NCBI RefSeq assembly: GCF_005870035.1
Contig: NZ_SWJG01000001.1
Coordinates: 1,351,639-1,415,638, forward strand
Direction of reading: 5' to 3'
DNA from: Spirosoma lacussanchae
Lineage (GTDB): Bacteria; Bacteroidota; Bacteroidia; Cytophagales; Spirosomataceae
Length of the DNA stretch: 64,000 bases
The notes beneath the pieces are model-generated. The model had not been told where the DNA came from, did not search any database, and saw nothing but the letters and a program-made list of their open reading frames with translations. Below are positions 16,060 through 25,202 of this stretch, in pieces. A program made the position numbers and the translations under genes. Positions within the stretch are counted from its first letter, which is position 1. Each line of letters opens with the position of its first letter.

Positions 16060-17149
16060 TGGATGTTGTAGTCAAGTGAGCTTTTATAAAATCCTGAGCA
16101 ACGCTTACAGGCGAGCCAACAACAATCGTGGAATTGTTTGAGAGAGCTTTAACCTCAGCTTCATTCTGTAGATACCCTTCCCGTATACCAATATAGACGG
16201 GTGTTGCCAGTTTGTTTTGGTAATCGTCAATGATCTGTTTCAGAGCGTTTATTTTCAAAGAAGGCATTTCGCCAGAACCCTCAAACAGATTATTAAAGAC
16301 TGGATTTGCACATTCAAGTCCAGCCAAAATCAACACTTTGGGGCTTACATCTGCACCGAATGCAGCTTGCTTTGCGCCACCCCGTAAAAAAGCCAAGCCA
16401 CGTAGCAAACCAGCCGCACGCTCTTTGCGTGAATGTTCCGCATTTTGTAGCGTGAAGCGTTTGAATGTTCCTTTTGCACCTAAAGGTTTATAGGTTAACT
16501 GATCTGCATATTGCTTAACCGTCTCAGAGGCCAATTCCTGTTTACTACCCAAGTTGTCAAATTGCCCAAGCCGGTAGTATTCGAGATTGAAGAATCCCTC
16601 AAGATGAGCCGCATAAAATTGCGTTGAGTACGGCAATGGTGTATTTTCTTTGAGATGCACAAAACCCTCATCAACGTTTAACGTCCGCTTACCACGAATA
16701 CCCTTTAAGACAGAGCATTTAAACGGCGATGTCCGCTGAACACTTTCCGCTTTAGTTTTTGCAGGTGCTTCATCTTCATCCTCTTCATCACCCGCTCCTG
16801 ATTTATCATTTCCCCCACTACGCATATAGCCGAATAAATCATCTTCCGGAAAAGCAATTGGATCAAGCTGTGTAGAAATTTTATTAGTGGTTCCTTTTTT
16901 TGAAACGCCGATCGCCTGCAATTCGCTGGGTGTCCAGTTATTTTCCTCATTTGAAGTGTTTCGGAGCCATCTTCTCCATGCCTGAGCCGACACGTAAGGC
17001 ACTTTTTCACGGCGGCCATTCACCATTTCTTCAAATACTTTTGGGACTACTTTGTTGCGGTCTTCGCCTGCGCCTAAACCTGCCCCATTTAAAAAAGCGG
17101 CCGTACCATCGATGACCAACGCACCGGTAATGTTGTTAAGAGTTGCCAT
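16052..17149 (-). CDS. cas7: Cas7 (Cst2/DevR-like), Cascade backbone subunit
   Basis: Cas7 polymerises along the crRNA spacer to form the Cascade backbone. The 365-residue product has the opening ITGALVIDGTAAFLNGAGLGAGEDRNKV and the strongly conserved YVSAQAWRRWLR (about 52-63) of the Cst2/DevR group. A low-complexity acidic stretch (about residues 111-136, including DEEDEDEAPAKTKAE) lies between FGYMRS and the next conserved block RTSPFKCSVLKG. It may be a disordered loop in the thumb region. It starts 1 base after the cas8 stop and overlaps cas5 by 8 bases. Confidence 0.93.
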   Translation of the reverse strand: MATLNNITGALVIDGTAAFLNGAGLGAGEDRNKVVPKVFEEMVNGRREKVPYVSAQAWRRWLRNTSNEENNWTPSELQAIGVSKKGTTNKISTQLDPIAFPEDDLFGYMRSGGNDKSGAGDEEDEDEAPAKTKAESVQRTSPFKCSVLKGIRGKRTLNVDEGFVHLKENTPLPYSTQFYAAHLEGFFNLEYYRLGQFDNLGSKQELASETVKQYADQLTYKPLGAKGTFKRFTLQNAEHSRKERAAGLLRGLAFLRGGAKQAAFGADVSPKVLILAGLECANPVFNNLFEGSGEMPSLKINALKQIIDDYQNKLATPVYIGIREGYLQNEAEVKALSNNSTIVVGSPVSVAQDFIKAHLTTTSNE

Positions 17150-17150
17150 A

Positions 17151-19145
17151 CTAAACTGTTGTTAAAGAAAGCAATGATTGATGATAGAATTGATTTAAAA
17201 GGTACTCAATAGCAAATCGGGTAAACGATGGGTTGTATTTGCCCATATAGTCGTACAAAAGTTTTTCAGGAGGAATCGAGGGGGCAAACGGTTGTTCCAG
17301 CTCCTTTTCCAGCTCAGTCATACTTTCACTAACGGAATCTATCCATTGAGCAATTTGAAAGCTTTCCCGACGCATAGGAACCAGCACATGCTGACGAAAT
17401 TTTTCTTCATCCAATCTTCCTTTATTCCGTCCATCACGATAGTAATGGATGTATTCGTCGACGAATTGTCGGAAGTTTTTAATGTAATAACTCTGCTCAA
17501 CGCTGGGCTTAGGAAGCAGCTCTGTCGGTTGAAATACTAACCGAGGGGTCGGCTCATTGCGGTAATAGTTTAGATATATCCGCAGAATATCCCGCAGCCC
17601 ATAAGCGTTTTGGCGATTTTCTGAGTCGAACAATAATGAATAAACTGTTTCAAACTCATATAACCGGCTGCTTTCTCGAATTAATAAGGGTAACGGATTG
17701 CCTTCTTGATAACGGGTTCCTAACCAACGACTGCTGTAGCTACGCTTGTCTTCACCCATCAAATGAAAGAACAGATTAATCGACTGACCGATAGGCGAGC
17801 TTGCTATATCTGGAACAGGAGGCATTGTTACGTCGTCATCAGCAGACAGCGTTAGATAATAGAAATGCACCATCCGATACATACGACTAATGGTACCGTC
17901 TACAGGAATTCTTTCAGGATTATTGAGAACTGAAATATGATGCGCCCAATGCCATTCTTTGCGACTTGCTGCTCCTACCATAGATTCAAAAACCATACTT
18001 TTGTACAGGGCATAATCGCTGTTAGGAGCGTCCGATTTTTCTAAAAACTTATATTGAGCTTTACTCCACTCCCCTTTACCCAACAGATGAGCGATGTATT
18101 TGGCATATTCTAACTTATCCTCATTTCCGACAAGACGTTGGTATTCTTCATAGAATCGAATAGAAACGCCATCTGAATTTTTGTTGGGGTAAAGCCCATA
18201 GAAGTCAATATTCCCCTCAAGGCATTCCAGGAAGTCTGACTGAATTTTTGGATTCTTTAGAATCCCTTCCAGCGTTGGCCGTAGCGAAGGATTTCTGTAC
18301 AGCTTGAGCAGCTTAACGATTAGTTGGTTTGGGATGCGGTCAATTTCACAACTCGCTCCGGTACCTGAATTGGTAAAACTCCAAAGATTAATAGCAGTAG
18401 TTTTATCGGCTTGTTCTTTAAAAGCGACAATATCTAAAATGTCAAGAATGTAATTTCCTTTTGAAAAGTCTTTTACATTATCTACTACCGCGTTAGCAGA
18501 TACGGTTCCTATTTTATCTTTAATATGGGCGGCATATTTAGCTATCAGTATTCTCGATAATTCATAATTAGATGAGTCAACTAGCAGAATACCACCTTTA
18601 TAAAGCACCGCAGACAAGGGCAGGAACTGCATAATAGCCAAACAAATAGGGTGAACGGTAAGCGCATATTTGGCTTGTGGTAATGCCTGTGCGTCAGAGC
18701 CTAACCCACCCAACAACGGAAACCAACAACGATTGACGGTTTTATCTTTGCCGTTAATCTTGCTGACTGGATAGCCTACCTTACGGAGCGTCTGTTCATA
18801 GAAAGCATCAAACGTTGTTTTGAACTTCAAGCCCGACAACTCGCAAGTATATGGACCCTCGCCCTCCACATTTTCTAGAATACCAGAAATGAGTTGGTTG
18901 TAGATGGCTTCGCCAAACTCCTTATCGTTGAATAGCGGCCCATTTTTAGAGAAGAGCATCGTATAGCTCTTGAGTCGCTTATTCAAACGTATGAGTGTAT
19001 GTAAACCATCACTGTACGGATTCCTGAATAGTTTAAGCAATGTATCGGCATCAACTGTACTAATATGTTGATTAGTTAGGGCTTCGATGGTTTGTAGCGC
19101 GTTATTGAGCATAGCGCTGCCTGTGTAATCCTTAAATATTGTCAT
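17151..19145 (-). CDS. cas8b: Cas8 (Cst1/Cas8b-like), large Cascade subunit
   Basis: Cas8 is the large Cascade subunit that reads the PAM and recruits Cas3. The 664-residue protein is recognised mainly by size and place: first of the cas8-cas7-cas5-cas3 run, one base before cas7. Its N terminus, DYTGSAMLNNALQTIEAL, fits the opening I associate with Cst1 proteins. The segment CELSGLKFKTT...RCWFPLLGG may be a remnant of the zinc-binding site seen in that group. Large subunits diverge fast, so the subtype label is the least certain part. Composition is A/T-rich like cas3, cas5 and cas7. Confidence 0.85.
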   Translation of the reverse strand: MTIFKDYTGSAMLNNALQTIEALTNQHISTVDADTLLKLFRNPYSDGLHTLIRLNKRLKSYTMLFSKNGPLFNDKEFGEAIYNQLISGILENVEGEGPYTCELSGLKFKTTFDAFYEQTLRKVGYPVSKINGKDKTVNRCWFPLLGGLGSDAQALPQAKYALTVHPICLAIMQFLPLSAVLYKGGILLVDSSNYELSRILIAKYAAHIKDKIGTVSANAVVDNVKDFSKGNYILDILDIVAFKEQADKTTAINLWSFTNSGTGASCEIDRIPNQLIVKLLKLYRNPSLRPTLEGILKNPKIQSDFLECLEGNIDFYGLYPNKNSDGVSIRFYEEYQRLVGNEDKLEYAKYIAHLLGKGEWSKAQYKFLEKSDAPNSDYALYKSMVFESMVGAASRKEWHWAHHISVLNNPERIPVDGTISRMYRMVHFYYLTLSADDDVTMPPVPDIASSPIGQSINLFFHLMGEDKRSYSSRWLGTRYQEGNPLPLLIRESSRLYEFETVYSLLFDSENRQNAYGLRDILRIYLNYYRNEPTPRLVFQPTELLPKPSVEQSYYIKNFRQFVDEYIHYYRDGRNKGRLDEEKFRQHVLVPMRRESFQIAQWIDSVSESMTELEKELEQPFAPSIPPEKLLYDYMGKYNPSFTRFAIEYLLNQFYHQSLLSLTTV

Positions 19146-19199
19146 TTCATTGCTAAGTGCTTATTTTGAAATTCATCATAATTCTGTAGTAACAATATC

Positions 19200-19382
19200 A
19201 TGGCATCGACAATTAAAAAAACGGAGCGGAAACTGCCACCTAATCACCCCCTTAGCCGTAAGTTTGACACAGCCGAAGAAGGGGCAAAGGCAAAAGCCGA
19301 TTATGTGATGAATACAGTTTTGAAGGATTTCGACTGGAATGCCTTCATGGCGACGAAACAAAATCAGACACCCCAGAAGTAG
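19200..19382 (+). CDS. Small ORF on the opposite strand between cas8 and cas6
   Basis: A 60-codon ORF (starts MASTIKKTERKLPPNHPLSR, ends MATKQNQTPQK) that runs against the cas operon in the only large gap within it (19146-19344) and overlaps the 3' end of cas6 by 38 bases. The product is charged, with an NHPLSRKFDTAEEGAKAKADYVMN centre, and reads like a real small protein rather than a shadow; the opposing frame is poorer. I do not recognise the family. It has no strong ribosome-binding site, which is common in this phylum. It could be a cargo gene, a small regulator, or non-coding. Confidence 0.5.
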   Translation: MASTIKKTERKLPPNHPLSRKFDTAEEGAKAKADYVMNTVLKDFDWNAFMATKQNQTPQK

Positions 19383-20208
19383 GTTTGGTTTCTGTAAGTC
19401 CCACACACCCGAATCCTTCCGCGTTATACCGCCCTACACCGGCCAGTACGGCCATTTCCAGCAATTCCTTGGGGCCGTTTAGCTCGAACTGGAAGCCGTA
19501 GTAGCCGCGCACTTTGGTTTCTTCTCGCGCACCTTCTTTAATCGTGACTAATCTTGATTTGGGCTGGGCCGCTTGCCGCCCCGGATTGGGCAGCAGTCGG
19601 TAGGTGAGCGGAGCCGGTTCCGGTTCGTAATCCGTCAGGTCGCCTGTCGATAGAGCCGCTTGTACGCTGGCATGCTTAGCCAGTAGATTCGACACCAGCA
19701 GGGGGCCAAACTGCTCGTCGGCCGGGTGGAGGTACTGATCCATGCCCCGCTCATCTTTTTCCGCAATCACTACCGGCGAAAGCGTCCGTAACCGAACCGT
19801 ATCGCTTGTTATCTCCACCGGTACGGCCTCTACCCGCTCAATGATAAACTCAGCCCGGTGCCGGGGCGTGGCAATCACACAGCGCTGGTCCTGAAACAGC
19901 CCTATGATAAAATCCTGAGCGGCTTTGTCGACGTAGAAGCTAACGATCCACTCGATATGGGGTGAGTTGACCCACATACCGCCCGCGCGTACGTCCAGGC
20001 GGGCATTGGGCATGATCAGGTCCGAAAAGGTGAACAGCTTGAATCGTCGGGTACTCGAATACGTATATCCCTGGTTGTGCAGAAAATGCGCATACTGCTC
20101 ATCGGCTTCGGCCAGTACGGCGTAGATGAACGCACTGAGCCGATATGCGTAATTGAACGGAACCAGGGTTTGCCGGGCAGTAGGGCGGAGAACGAGTCGA
20201 AACTGCAT
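19345..20208 (-). CDS. cas6: Cas6, pre-crRNA endoribonuclease
   Basis: Cas6 cuts the long array transcript within each repeat, leaving the 8-base 5' handle. The 287-residue protein has tandem ferredoxin-like RAMP folds. YAYRLSAFIYAVLAEADEQYAHFLHNQGY near residues 20-48 contains the usual catalytic-histidine region (His44 in LHNQGY is a candidate). The C-terminal glycine-rich loop is AGVGRYNAEGFGCVGL. Length is normal. It is the first gene of the cas operon, 199 bases before cas8, and divergent from the WYL regulator. Its composition is G/C-rich like the host, unlike cas8-cas3. Confidence 0.94.
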   Translation of the reverse strand: MQFRLVLRPTARQTLVPFNYAYRLSAFIYAVLAEADEQYAHFLHNQGYTYSSTRRFKLFTFSDLIMPNARLDVRAGGMWVNSPHIEWIVSFYVDKAAQDFIIGLFQDQRCVIATPRHRAEFIIERVEAVPVEITSDTVRLRTLSPVVIAEKDERGMDQYLHPADEQFGPLLVSNLLAKHASVQAALSTGDLTDYEPEPAPLTYRLLPNPGRQAAQPKSRLVTIKEGAREETKVRGYYGFQFELNGPKELLEMAVLAGVGRYNAEGFGCVGLTETKPTSGVSDFVSSP

Positions 20209-20387
20209 GGTGGTGGATAGAAATCACATCGACTGAGTAAACGGTTAACCCGGCACTGAATCAATGATTAGATTTACATGTCTGTAATGTTATGCCTTTG
20301 CTGTACCAGTTACAAGCTCATGTTAGTAAGCGGTTCAAAGGTCTTGTAGCATCGGGCAATCTATCTGCACGAAACTATTTTTTTTCC
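20209..20387. promoter_or_regulatory. Divergent promoter region of cas6 operon and WYL regulator
   Basis: This gap separates cas6 (minus strand) from the preferred start of the WYL regulator (plus strand). It is more A/T-rich than its flanks and should hold both promoters and any WYL operator. Visible details are a palindromic ACATGT followed by CTGTAATGTTATG around 20276-20293 and an A/T run just before the ATG at 20388. No convincing long inverted repeat was found. Confidence 0.55.
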
Positions 20388-21383
20388 ATGCCAATCGTAA
20401 AAAATCGTCTTGACCGACTTCAGAAGATCAATGACCGACTCAACCGCTGGGGCGGCCGACCAGTATCCAGGCAGGAGCTGATGCGGCTGTGTGGCGTCTC
20501 GGAGCGCACCCTGAAAGAAGATCTGCAATTCATGCGCGAGGAGTACAACGCCCCCATTGTGTACCGGCGCAGCGAGGGCGGCTATTGCTACGAAACGCCT
20601 TTCGATATGGCTATTCAGCTGCCGTTCAGCAACGACGAACTGGCTGCGCTCGAAACGGCGGTGGCTACGCTGAATCAGTTTAAGGAACTGGCTATGTTTC
20701 GCGATCTGGAAGGCCTGGTCGACAAGCTGGAGAAGGCGGTGCGGTTCCGGTTTTCGGGCTCGGCCGATTACCGGCAGTACCTGCATTTCGAGTCGGTGCC
20801 CTACAGTCGGGGAAGTGAGTATGTCGCTCTCTTGTTACAGGCAATCCGGAATAAAACGATGGTGACGTTCAGTCATCAGAAGTTCGACGCCCCGGCGCCG
20901 AGTCCCCATCGGGTAGTTCCGTACCTGGTCAAAGAGCACCGGAACCGCTGGTACCTGGTTGGGTATCAGGTCGATTATGGGCTGTTGCGGGTGTTTGGGC
21001 TGGATCGGATCGTGGCCGGGAGTCTGGTCGTAACGGAAACCGCACCGGATACGGTTATCCCCAATTTCGATGCCGACGGGTATTTTCGGCACTCGCTGGG
21101 GGTAGCGGTATACGAAGACAAGGAGCCGGAAGCGGTGGTGCTGTCGTTCAGTCCGCAGCAGGGGCGTTATTTCCGGGCGCAGCCGTTTTTTCCGTTTACC
21201 GAAGACGATGTGTTGTGCGACACCGAGTCTGAGTGTCGCATCCGGCTCCGAATAATTATCAACAAAGAACTGGTGTACGAACTGGCGCGACTGGGTCCGA
21301 CGGTAAAGGTTCTTTCGCCCCCTCATCTGGTGGTACAGCTAAAAACCTACCTGCAGCAATCACTCCAGCAATACGCCGAATAA
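20388..21383 (+). CDS. WYL-domain transcriptional regulator, likely regulator of the cas operon
   Basis: A 331-residue regulator from the ATG at 20388 (MPIVKNRLDRLQKINDRL). An ATG at 20292 would add 32 residues that do not look like the family. The N-terminal winged helix-turn-helix (about 1-60) includes RPVSRQELMRLCGVSERTLKEDLQFM. The central WYL domain includes HRVVPYLVKEHRNRWYLVGYQVDYGLLRVFGLDRI, followed by a WCX-type C-terminal domain. WYL proteins sense nucleotides or nucleic-acid fragments and several regulate CRISPR loci. Being divergent from cas6 makes control of this operon the obvious inference, though untested. Confidence 0.88.
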   Translation: MPIVKNRLDRLQKINDRLNRWGGRPVSRQELMRLCGVSERTLKEDLQFMREEYNAPIVYRRSEGGYCYETPFDMAIQLPFSNDELAALETAVATLNQFKELAMFRDLEGLVDKLEKAVRFRFSGSADYRQYLHFESVPYSRGSEYVALLLQAIRNKTMVTFSHQKFDAPAPSPHRVVPYLVKEHRNRWYLVGYQVDYGLLRVFGLDRIVAGSLVVTETAPDTVIPNFDADGYFRHSLGVAVYEDKEPEAVVLSFSPQQGRYFRAQPFFPFTEDDVLCDTESECRIRLRIIINKELVYELARLGPTVKVLSPPHLVVQLKTYLQQSLQQYAE

Positions 21384-21403
21384 CCCCTGCGGGGGGGCAG
21401 GGG
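21384..21403 (+). terminator. GC-rich hairpin after the WYL gene
   Basis: CCCCTGC (21384-21390) pairs with GCAGGGG (21397-21403) around a six-G loop, starting at the base after the WYL stop codon. There is no U tract, so termination is likely but not certain. Confidence 0.5.
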
Positions 21404-21456
21404 TACGCGGTATACGGCCTGGCATAACTCTCGGCCGTTGCGGGGGTTAATGAAGC

Positions 21457-22020
21457 ATGAAAGAGCGAATCATTACGGAGACCCGGCAGCTGTTCAACCA
21501 GTTCGGGGTGAAATCCATCCGGCTGGAGGATATAGCCCAGCAGTTGGGTATCTCTAAAAAGACGGTGTATCAGTATTTCGGCAGCAAGGAAGACCTCGTG
21601 AGGCAGATACTGGAGAGCCAGCTGAACGAGAGCCTGCACGAAGCCAACGCCATTCATGATCAGGTGACCAACCCAATGGCGAGCGCGCTGCTGATCTGGG
21701 ATCGGCTCATTCAGTACAAACAGACCGTAAACCCGAACCTGCTGCGCGACATCCAGCGGCATTACCCGACGATCTGGACCTACTTTCAGTCGTTCCGGAC
21801 CGAATACATCAATACCATTCTGCTGGCCAACCTGCGGGCGGGGGTCGGGCAGGGGCTGTACCGCACCGACCTGGACGAGACGACCATGGCCTGGCTGTGG
21901 CTCGAACAAAGTCAGTGGGATGTGCCCCATGCCGGCGCCGAACTGTCCATCAAGCACCACTTCGTGCGGGGACTGCTGACCCAGACCGGGCTGGCCCTGT
22001 ACGAACGGCACCGACTGTAA
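21457..22020 (+). CDS. TetR/AcrR-family transcriptional regulator
   Basis: A 187-residue TetR-type repressor. The N-terminal DNA-binding domain reads MKERIITETRQLFNQFGVKSIRLEDIAQQLGISKKTVYQYFGSKEDLVRQIL, with the classic helix-turn-helix at about 24-45. The C-terminal ligand domain is helical and unremarkable. It is convergent with the RND efflux operon, separated only by a shared hairpin, so a role in that operon is plausible but less direct than that of the adjacent marR gene. Confidence 0.9.
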   Translation: MKERIITETRQLFNQFGVKSIRLEDIAQQLGISKKTVYQYFGSKEDLVRQILESQLNESLHEANAIHDQVTNPMASALLIWDRLIQYKQTVNPNLLRDIQRHYPTIWTYFQSFRTEYINTILLANLRAGVGQGLYRTDLDETTMAWLWLEQSQWDVPHAGAELSIKHHFVRGLLTQTGLALYERHRL

Positions 22021-22023
22021 ATA

Positions 22024-22053
22024 CAGAAGGCCTGCCGCTCGGCAGGCCTTCTG
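22024..22053. terminator. Shared hairpin between TetR gene and RND pump gene
   Basis: Perfect 13-bp stem, arms 22024-22036 and 22041-22053, with a four-base GCTC loop. It fills most of the 38-base gap between two convergent genes. No U tract on either side, but the stem is strong and placed as a bidirectional terminator. Confidence 0.75.
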
Positions 22054-22058
22054 GTCGA

Positions 22059-25000
22059 TTACTCCATGGCTTTGGCGACTTCCAGCTCCTGGGGTTTTTT
22101 CGGGATGACTTTCTTCTTCGTGAACCGGGCCATGATCCGGTCAACGACCAGATACATTGATGGTACCACGAGCAGGGTCAGGATCAGCGACGAGGTCAGC
22201 CCCCCGATGATGACCCAGGCCATCCCGTTCTTGGTTTCGGCACCGGCACCACTGGCCAGCGCAATAGGTAGCATACCCAGAATCATGGCCAGGGTTGTCA
22301 TCAGAATCGGGCGAAGCCGCTCTTTACCCGCTTCGATCAGGGCGTCGATGACGTCGTGCCCTTCGGCCTTCAGCTGGTTGGCAAAGTCAACGATCAGGAT
22401 GGCGTTCTTGGCCACCAGACCGAGCAGCATAATCATCCCCACAATCGAGAATACCGTCAGGCTTTCCATGGTCAGCGCCAGCGCCAGCAGGGCACCGACC
22501 AGCGCCACCGGTATCGAGAAAAGGACCACAAACGGGTAAACAACGCTTTCGTACAGGGCTACCATGATGAAGTATACCAGCAGAATGGCAATCATCAGCG
22601 CCAGACCCAGACTACCGAAGGCGTCGGACTGCTGCTGCAGCTGCCCCAGGTACTGGATGCTTACGCCCTCGGGTAGGGTCTGTTGCGCCATTTTGGCCTG
22701 AATGTCGGCCCCCACCGTACCCACCGGACGGCCCACTACCTGGGCGTTGATGGTGATGGACGACAGCCGGTCGATGCGCTCCAGGACGCTTTCGCCTACC
22801 TGCTCCTGAACGGTGGCAAACTGCGACAGCTCGAAGGTGTTGCCCTGGTTGTTGACAAACGTCAGCCGGCTTACGTCCTGCGCCTGGGTCCGGTCAAACT
22901 GGTCGAGGCTGACCAGGATGTCGTACTCGTTCCCGTTCTGCTTGAACTTCGACTGATCGTTACCCCGGAAGGCGTTTTGCAGCGCGATACCAACATCCGA
23001 TGCGTTGATACCCAGCTGGGCCATTCGCTCGCGGTTCAGGTTGACCGTTACTTCGGGCTTCGGATCTTTCACCGAATATTTCACGTCCTGCGTACCGGGT
23101 ACCGAGGTGGTGACCTGTTTAACAATTTCAGCTGCCTGGCGGATGTTGGCCAGGTTGGTGCCTTTGACGGCAATCATGATCGGTGCCTGCGAGGCTCCTA
23201 CAATACCGACCGGACTGACCGTTACTTTAACCCCCGGAATCTGCCCGACTTCCCGCTTCAGCATCTGCCCGAAGGCTTCGGTCGAGAGCGTCCGCTGTTT
23301 CTTGTCGACCAGCTTCACGTTGATGTCGGCAAGGTTGCTGTTGGAGGCCGTGGCCAGGCCGTTGCTGCTGTAGCCCACGTTGGTGAACACGTTGGTCACT
23401 TCGGGGTGCTTCATGATGATCTGCTCGGCCCGCTGCGCCACGGCGTTGGTCTGGTAGATGGAGGCCGTTGGCGTCAGCTCGACCTGTACGCTCATTTCGG
23501 CCTGGTCGCTCTGCGGCATGAACGCACCGCCAATGAAACCGGCCGGGACCAGCGCAATCGAGCCAACCAGCAGCGCAATGACGCCCAGGAAGACGTACCG
23601 TTTGTGGCCCAGTACCCACACCAGGATGCGGCCGTAGGCACTGGTGAGCCGGTCGAGGAAGCGCTCGAAGCCCAGGTTGAGGCTACCCCACAGGGACTTG
23701 GGGTTCAGCACTTCGATTTTGCCGAAGCGCGACGCCAGCAGGGGCGTCAGGGTGAACGACACCAGCAGACTCATCAGGGTAGAGAACACGACCACCAGCG
23801 CAAACTCGCGCAGAATGTTCCCGATCAGGCCACCGGTCATAGCCAGCGGTACGAATACCACCACGTCGACCAGGGTAATGGCCAGCGCCGTAAAGCCGAT
23901 CTCGCTCCGGCCGTCGAGGGCCGCCTGTCGTTTGTCTTTCCCCATTTCGAGGTGTCGGTTAATATTTTCCAGCACCACAATGGAGTCATCGACCAGGATA
24001 CCGACCACCAGCGAGAGGGCCATCAGCGTCATCAGGTTCAGCGAGAAGCCCATGATGTACATCAGCGCAAAGGTCGGGATCATGGACGACGGCAGCGCCA
24101 CCAGGACGAACAGCGCCGAGCGGAAACTGTGCAGGAACAGCAGCATCACCAGCGATACGATCAGCACCGCCAGCCCCATGTCCTCAACAACCGCGTGGGC
24201 CGATGCCAGGGTATAAATCGACTGGTCCGATGCGATGTTGAACTTGAGCCCTACTTTGCTGTACTGCTTTTCCAGCTGCGCAATTTTAACCTGCGCCTGC
24301 TGGCTCACCGATACGGCGTTGGCGTCTGACTGCTTCTGAATCTGCAAACCGATGGAAGGCCGGGCGTTGATGTGGTTGATGGCCGTCGGTTTGGTCGTAG
24401 CGTCAACGACTTCGGCTACGTCTTTCAGCAGCACCTGGCTGCCGTCATTGCGCTGGGCTATGATCAGGTCGCGCAGGCGCTTCACCGTTTGTACCGACGC
24501 GTCGAAGCGAATCGAGTACTGCGACTGCCGGGTTTCGAGCTGACCCGCCGGGTAGCTGGCGTTGGCTGCGTTGATGGCCTGGGACACCTGACCGATCGAG
24601 AGGCCGTAGCCGCGCAGCTTTTCGGTGTTGACGTTGACCTGGATTTCGCGTTCGTTGCCGCCGATGACGTTGACCTGACCCACCCCGGCCACGTTCGAGA
24701 GCTGGGGTTTAATGTCGTTGTCGATCAGGTCGTAAAGGGCCGTCGGCGACATATCGGCCGTAACGCCCATTCGCAGTACGGGAATCTCGTCGGTCGAGAA
24801 TTTATTCAGGATGGGGCGGTCGGCCTGGTCGGGCAGGAGGTTGATAATCTGCTCGATCTTGCGCTGGGCGTCCTGCTGGGCCAGGGTGGTGTTGACCCCG
24901 TTCTTGAGCTGGATAACCACGCTCGACGCGCCTTCCTGCGAGGTTGAAGTCATCCGGTCGAGGCCTTCCAGCGCCGACAGGGCTTCTTCAATCCGCTTGG

Positions 25001-25190
25001 TTACGTTGGTTTCTACTTCGTCGGCCGAGGCTCCCCGGTAGGTCGTTACCACGCTGATGACGTTGGCTTCGAACTTGGGCAGCAGGTTGTAGGAAAGCTG
25101 CTGGTAACTAAGGGCACCGAACAGGATCAGGACCGTAAAAATGGTCGTTACCAGCAGGGGCCGTTTAACCGCTATTTCAGATACAGACAT
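22059..25190 (-). CDS. RND multidrug efflux pump, inner-membrane permease (AcrB/HAE1 type)
   Basis: A 1043-residue inner-membrane pump that drives substrate export with the proton gradient. It starts ISEIAVKRPLLVTTIFTVLILFGALSYQQL (first membrane helix), then has two large periplasmic loops and twelve membrane helices. The proton relay is seen as VVGILVDDSIVVLENINRHLE (Asp-Asp in TM4) and GLVAKNAILIVDFANQL (Lys in TM10). Length is normal for the HAE1 branch. It follows the adaptor gene by 12 bases in an operon marR-tolC-like-adaptor-pump. Substrate range cannot be read from sequence. Confidence 0.95.
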   Translation of the reverse strand: MSVSEIAVKRPLLVTTIFTVLILFGALSYQQLSYNLLPKFEANVISVVTTYRGASADEVETNVTKRIEEALSALEGLDRMTSTSQEGASSVVIQLKNGVNTTLAQQDAQRKIEQIINLLPDQADRPILNKFSTDEIPVLRMGVTADMSPTALYDLIDNDIKPQLSNVAGVGQVNVIGGNEREIQVNVNTEKLRGYGLSIGQVSQAINAANASYPAGQLETRQSQYSIRFDASVQTVKRLRDLIIAQRNDGSQVLLKDVAEVVDATTKPTAINHINARPSIGLQIQKQSDANAVSVSQQAQVKIAQLEKQYSKVGLKFNIASDQSIYTLASAHAVVEDMGLAVLIVSLVMLLFLHSFRSALFVLVALPSSMIPTFALMYIMGFSLNLMTLMALSLVVGILVDDSIVVLENINRHLEMGKDKRQAALDGRSEIGFTALAITLVDVVVFVPLAMTGGLIGNILREFALVVVFSTLMSLLVSFTLTPLLASRFGKIEVLNPKSLWGSLNLGFERFLDRLTSAYGRILVWVLGHKRYVFLGVIALLVGSIALVPAGFIGGAFMPQSDQAEMSVQVELTPTASIYQTNAVAQRAEQIIMKHPEVTNVFTNVGYSSNGLATASNSNLADINVKLVDKKQRTLSTEAFGQMLKREVGQIPGVKVTVSPVGIVGASQAPIMIAVKGTNLANIRQAAEIVKQVTTSVPGTQDVKYSVKDPKPEVTVNLNRERMAQLGINASDVGIALQNAFRGNDQSKFKQNGNEYDILVSLDQFDRTQAQDVSRLTFVNNQGNTFELSQFATVQEQVGESVLERIDRLSSITINAQVVGRPVGTVGADIQAKMAQQTLPEGVSIQYLGQLQQQSDAFGSLGLALMIAILLVYFIMVALYESVVYPFVVLFSIPVALVGALLALALTMESLTVFSIVGMIMLLGLVAKNAILIVDFANQLKAEGHDVIDALIEAGKERLRPILMTTLAMILGMLPIALASGAGAETKNGMAWVIIGGLTSSLILTLLVVPSMYLVVDRIMARFTKKKVIPKKPQELEVAKAME

Positions 25191-25202
25191 GAGAGCTGTT
25201 GG

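Noticed and set aside
22683-24329. 548-codon ORF antisense to the RND pump gene
   Set aside because: His/Arg/Gln-rich shadow frame; the pump gene on the other strand is complete with all motifs.
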